NCBI GenBank assembly: GCA_032717465.1
Contig: CM064632.1
Coordinates: forward strand, 23,785,965-23,849,964
Length of the DNA: 64,000 nt
DNA from: Coenobita brevimanus
Lineage: Eukaryota > Arthropoda > Malacostraca > Decapoda > Coenobitidae
Reading direction: 5' to 3'
The position numbers were made by a program, and so were the translations under genes. Below are positions 63,150 to 64,000 of this stretch, one piece after another. The notes beneath the pieces were generated by a model that saw only the letters and a program-made list of their open reading frames with translations, searched no databases and was not told the DNA's origin. Every line of letters starts with the position of its first letter. Position 1 is the first letter of the stretch.

Positions 63150-64000
63150 CGGTGTGGTAGTGTGGTGGTGGTGGGAGAGTGAGGAGGGGAGAGGTGGTAG
63201 GAAGGAAAGTCAGGAAATGGAGGAGGACGAAAGGGAAAGGAAGGAGGAAATGAAAAGGAGGAGGAGGGAGGAAGGGAAAAAGGGGGAATGGGCGGAGGAA
63301 GAAATGAAGAAAGGGAGGAGGAAGGAAAGAAATGGGAAAGGGAGGAGGAAGGAAAAGGGAGGAGAAACAAAGGGAAAAAATGGGAAGGGAGGAGGAAGAA
63401 AAGAATGAGGAAAGCGAGGAAAATGGAAAGAACAGAGGAGGGAGGGAACGGAGGAAAGAAAGAGGAATGGGGGAGAAATTAGAGATAAGGAAATGGGAGG
63501 AGGAAGAAATTAAAAAGGAAAGGATGAGGATGAAATGGAAGAAAGAAGGAGGGGGAAAGAAAGACATGGGAAAGGAGAGGAGGAAGAAATGAAAGAGAAT
63601 GGGAAAGCAAGGAAAGAATGGGGGAACTAGGATGGAATGGGGGAAGAGGAAGCTGTGGAAGGAGAGATGGGTGAGGGTGACGGGATGGCAGGAAAGGGGG
63701 GAAGGATGAAGAGGAGGGGGAGGAAAGAATGGAAAGGTGAGGAAGGAAAGAGAGGGACAAGATAGAGGAAGCTGGAGAAGGAGGAGGAGGGGAAGGGGAA
63801 AATGCAGGGAAGATGAGAGGGAAGGAGGAAGCTTGGGGAGGAAAGAGGGCTAGTGATGGTCGAATGGTGGAGGGGGAAGATGAGTGAGGGGAATGAGGGA
63901 GAAGAGAGGGAGTGAACAGAAGAAAGAGGGTAGACGAACGACTTACAAAGCACAGAGGAGATGGGAAAAGGAGGGGAAGGAGGAAAGATCCTGGACAATG
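63150..64000. repeat. Polypurine tract to the window edge
   Basis: More than 800 bp in which the plus strand is almost entirely A and G (GGAGGAAGAAA words). K/E/R-only frames on plus and S/P/F/L frames on minus are compositional. The tract reaches the end of the window. Confidence 0.93.

Noticed and set aside
63056..64000. Several long frames on both strands at the window end
   Set aside because: Polypurine composition; K/E/R/G or S/P/F/L only.

Overview
The window looks like gene-poor, repeat-saturated genomic DNA from a eukaryote. Three signs point to an invertebrate, most plausibly an aquatic arthropod such as a decapod crustacean: very dense long dinucleotide and trinucleotide microsatellites on both strands, several non-LTR retrotransposon lineages with tRNA-derived SINEs, and many short inverted-repeat elements. 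The taxon is an inference from style and was not tested. I find no convincing complete host protein-coding gene. Almost every long open frame is a microsatellite read-through or belongs to a transposable element.

Layout. 1-7600: dispersed repeats, microsatellites, one tRNA-derived SINE (4440-4762) and a block of ~395 bp tandem units (5740-6900). 7600-17500: a degenerate CAY-rich satellite interrupted by a 5'-truncated jockey-like LINE (7877-10284), two copies of short inverted-repeat family B, and a complete LTR retrotransposon (11491-17297). That retrotransposon has two 1002-bp LTRs differing at about 4 sites, a 5-bp target duplication and one intact 769-codon ORF. The ORF carries Gag, an aspartic-protease region and an integrase HHCC finger, but no reverse transcriptase. 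17500-23300: AT-rich and purine/pyrimidine-rich low complexity with inverted-repeat elements. 23280-27750: a CR1-like LINE on the minus strand with an SGNH/GDSL-esterase-like ORF1 tail, endonuclease, intact FADD reverse transcriptase, two frameshifts, and a ~395 bp tandem array beyond its 3' end. 27750-30400: long polypurine and polypyrimidine tracts. 30400-50000: minisatellites (28-bp at 37068-37430; 37/41/36-bp higher-order array at 41508-42552), fragments of an RTE-like LINE ending in (ATAG)n (one with a 5' inversion and 9-bp target duplication), foldback elements and a Tc1/mariner-type MITE. 50000-64000: more inverted-repeat elements, SINEs, a 29-bp minisatellite and a final purine-rich tract. 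Near 60.1 kb there is a short segment with GC box, ATTGG, an E2F-like palindrome, ATG and a canonical splice donor that could be a host first exon.

How parts relate. The autonomous-type LINEs here are broken. The SINE-like elements and the short tails ending in (ATAG)n look dependent on LINE machinery. The LTR element looks young although it lacks its own reverse transcriptase, which suggests mobilisation in trans. Two inverted-repeat families of about 220 bp (A and B) each recur about nine or more times and are the most frequent interspersed sequences in the window.
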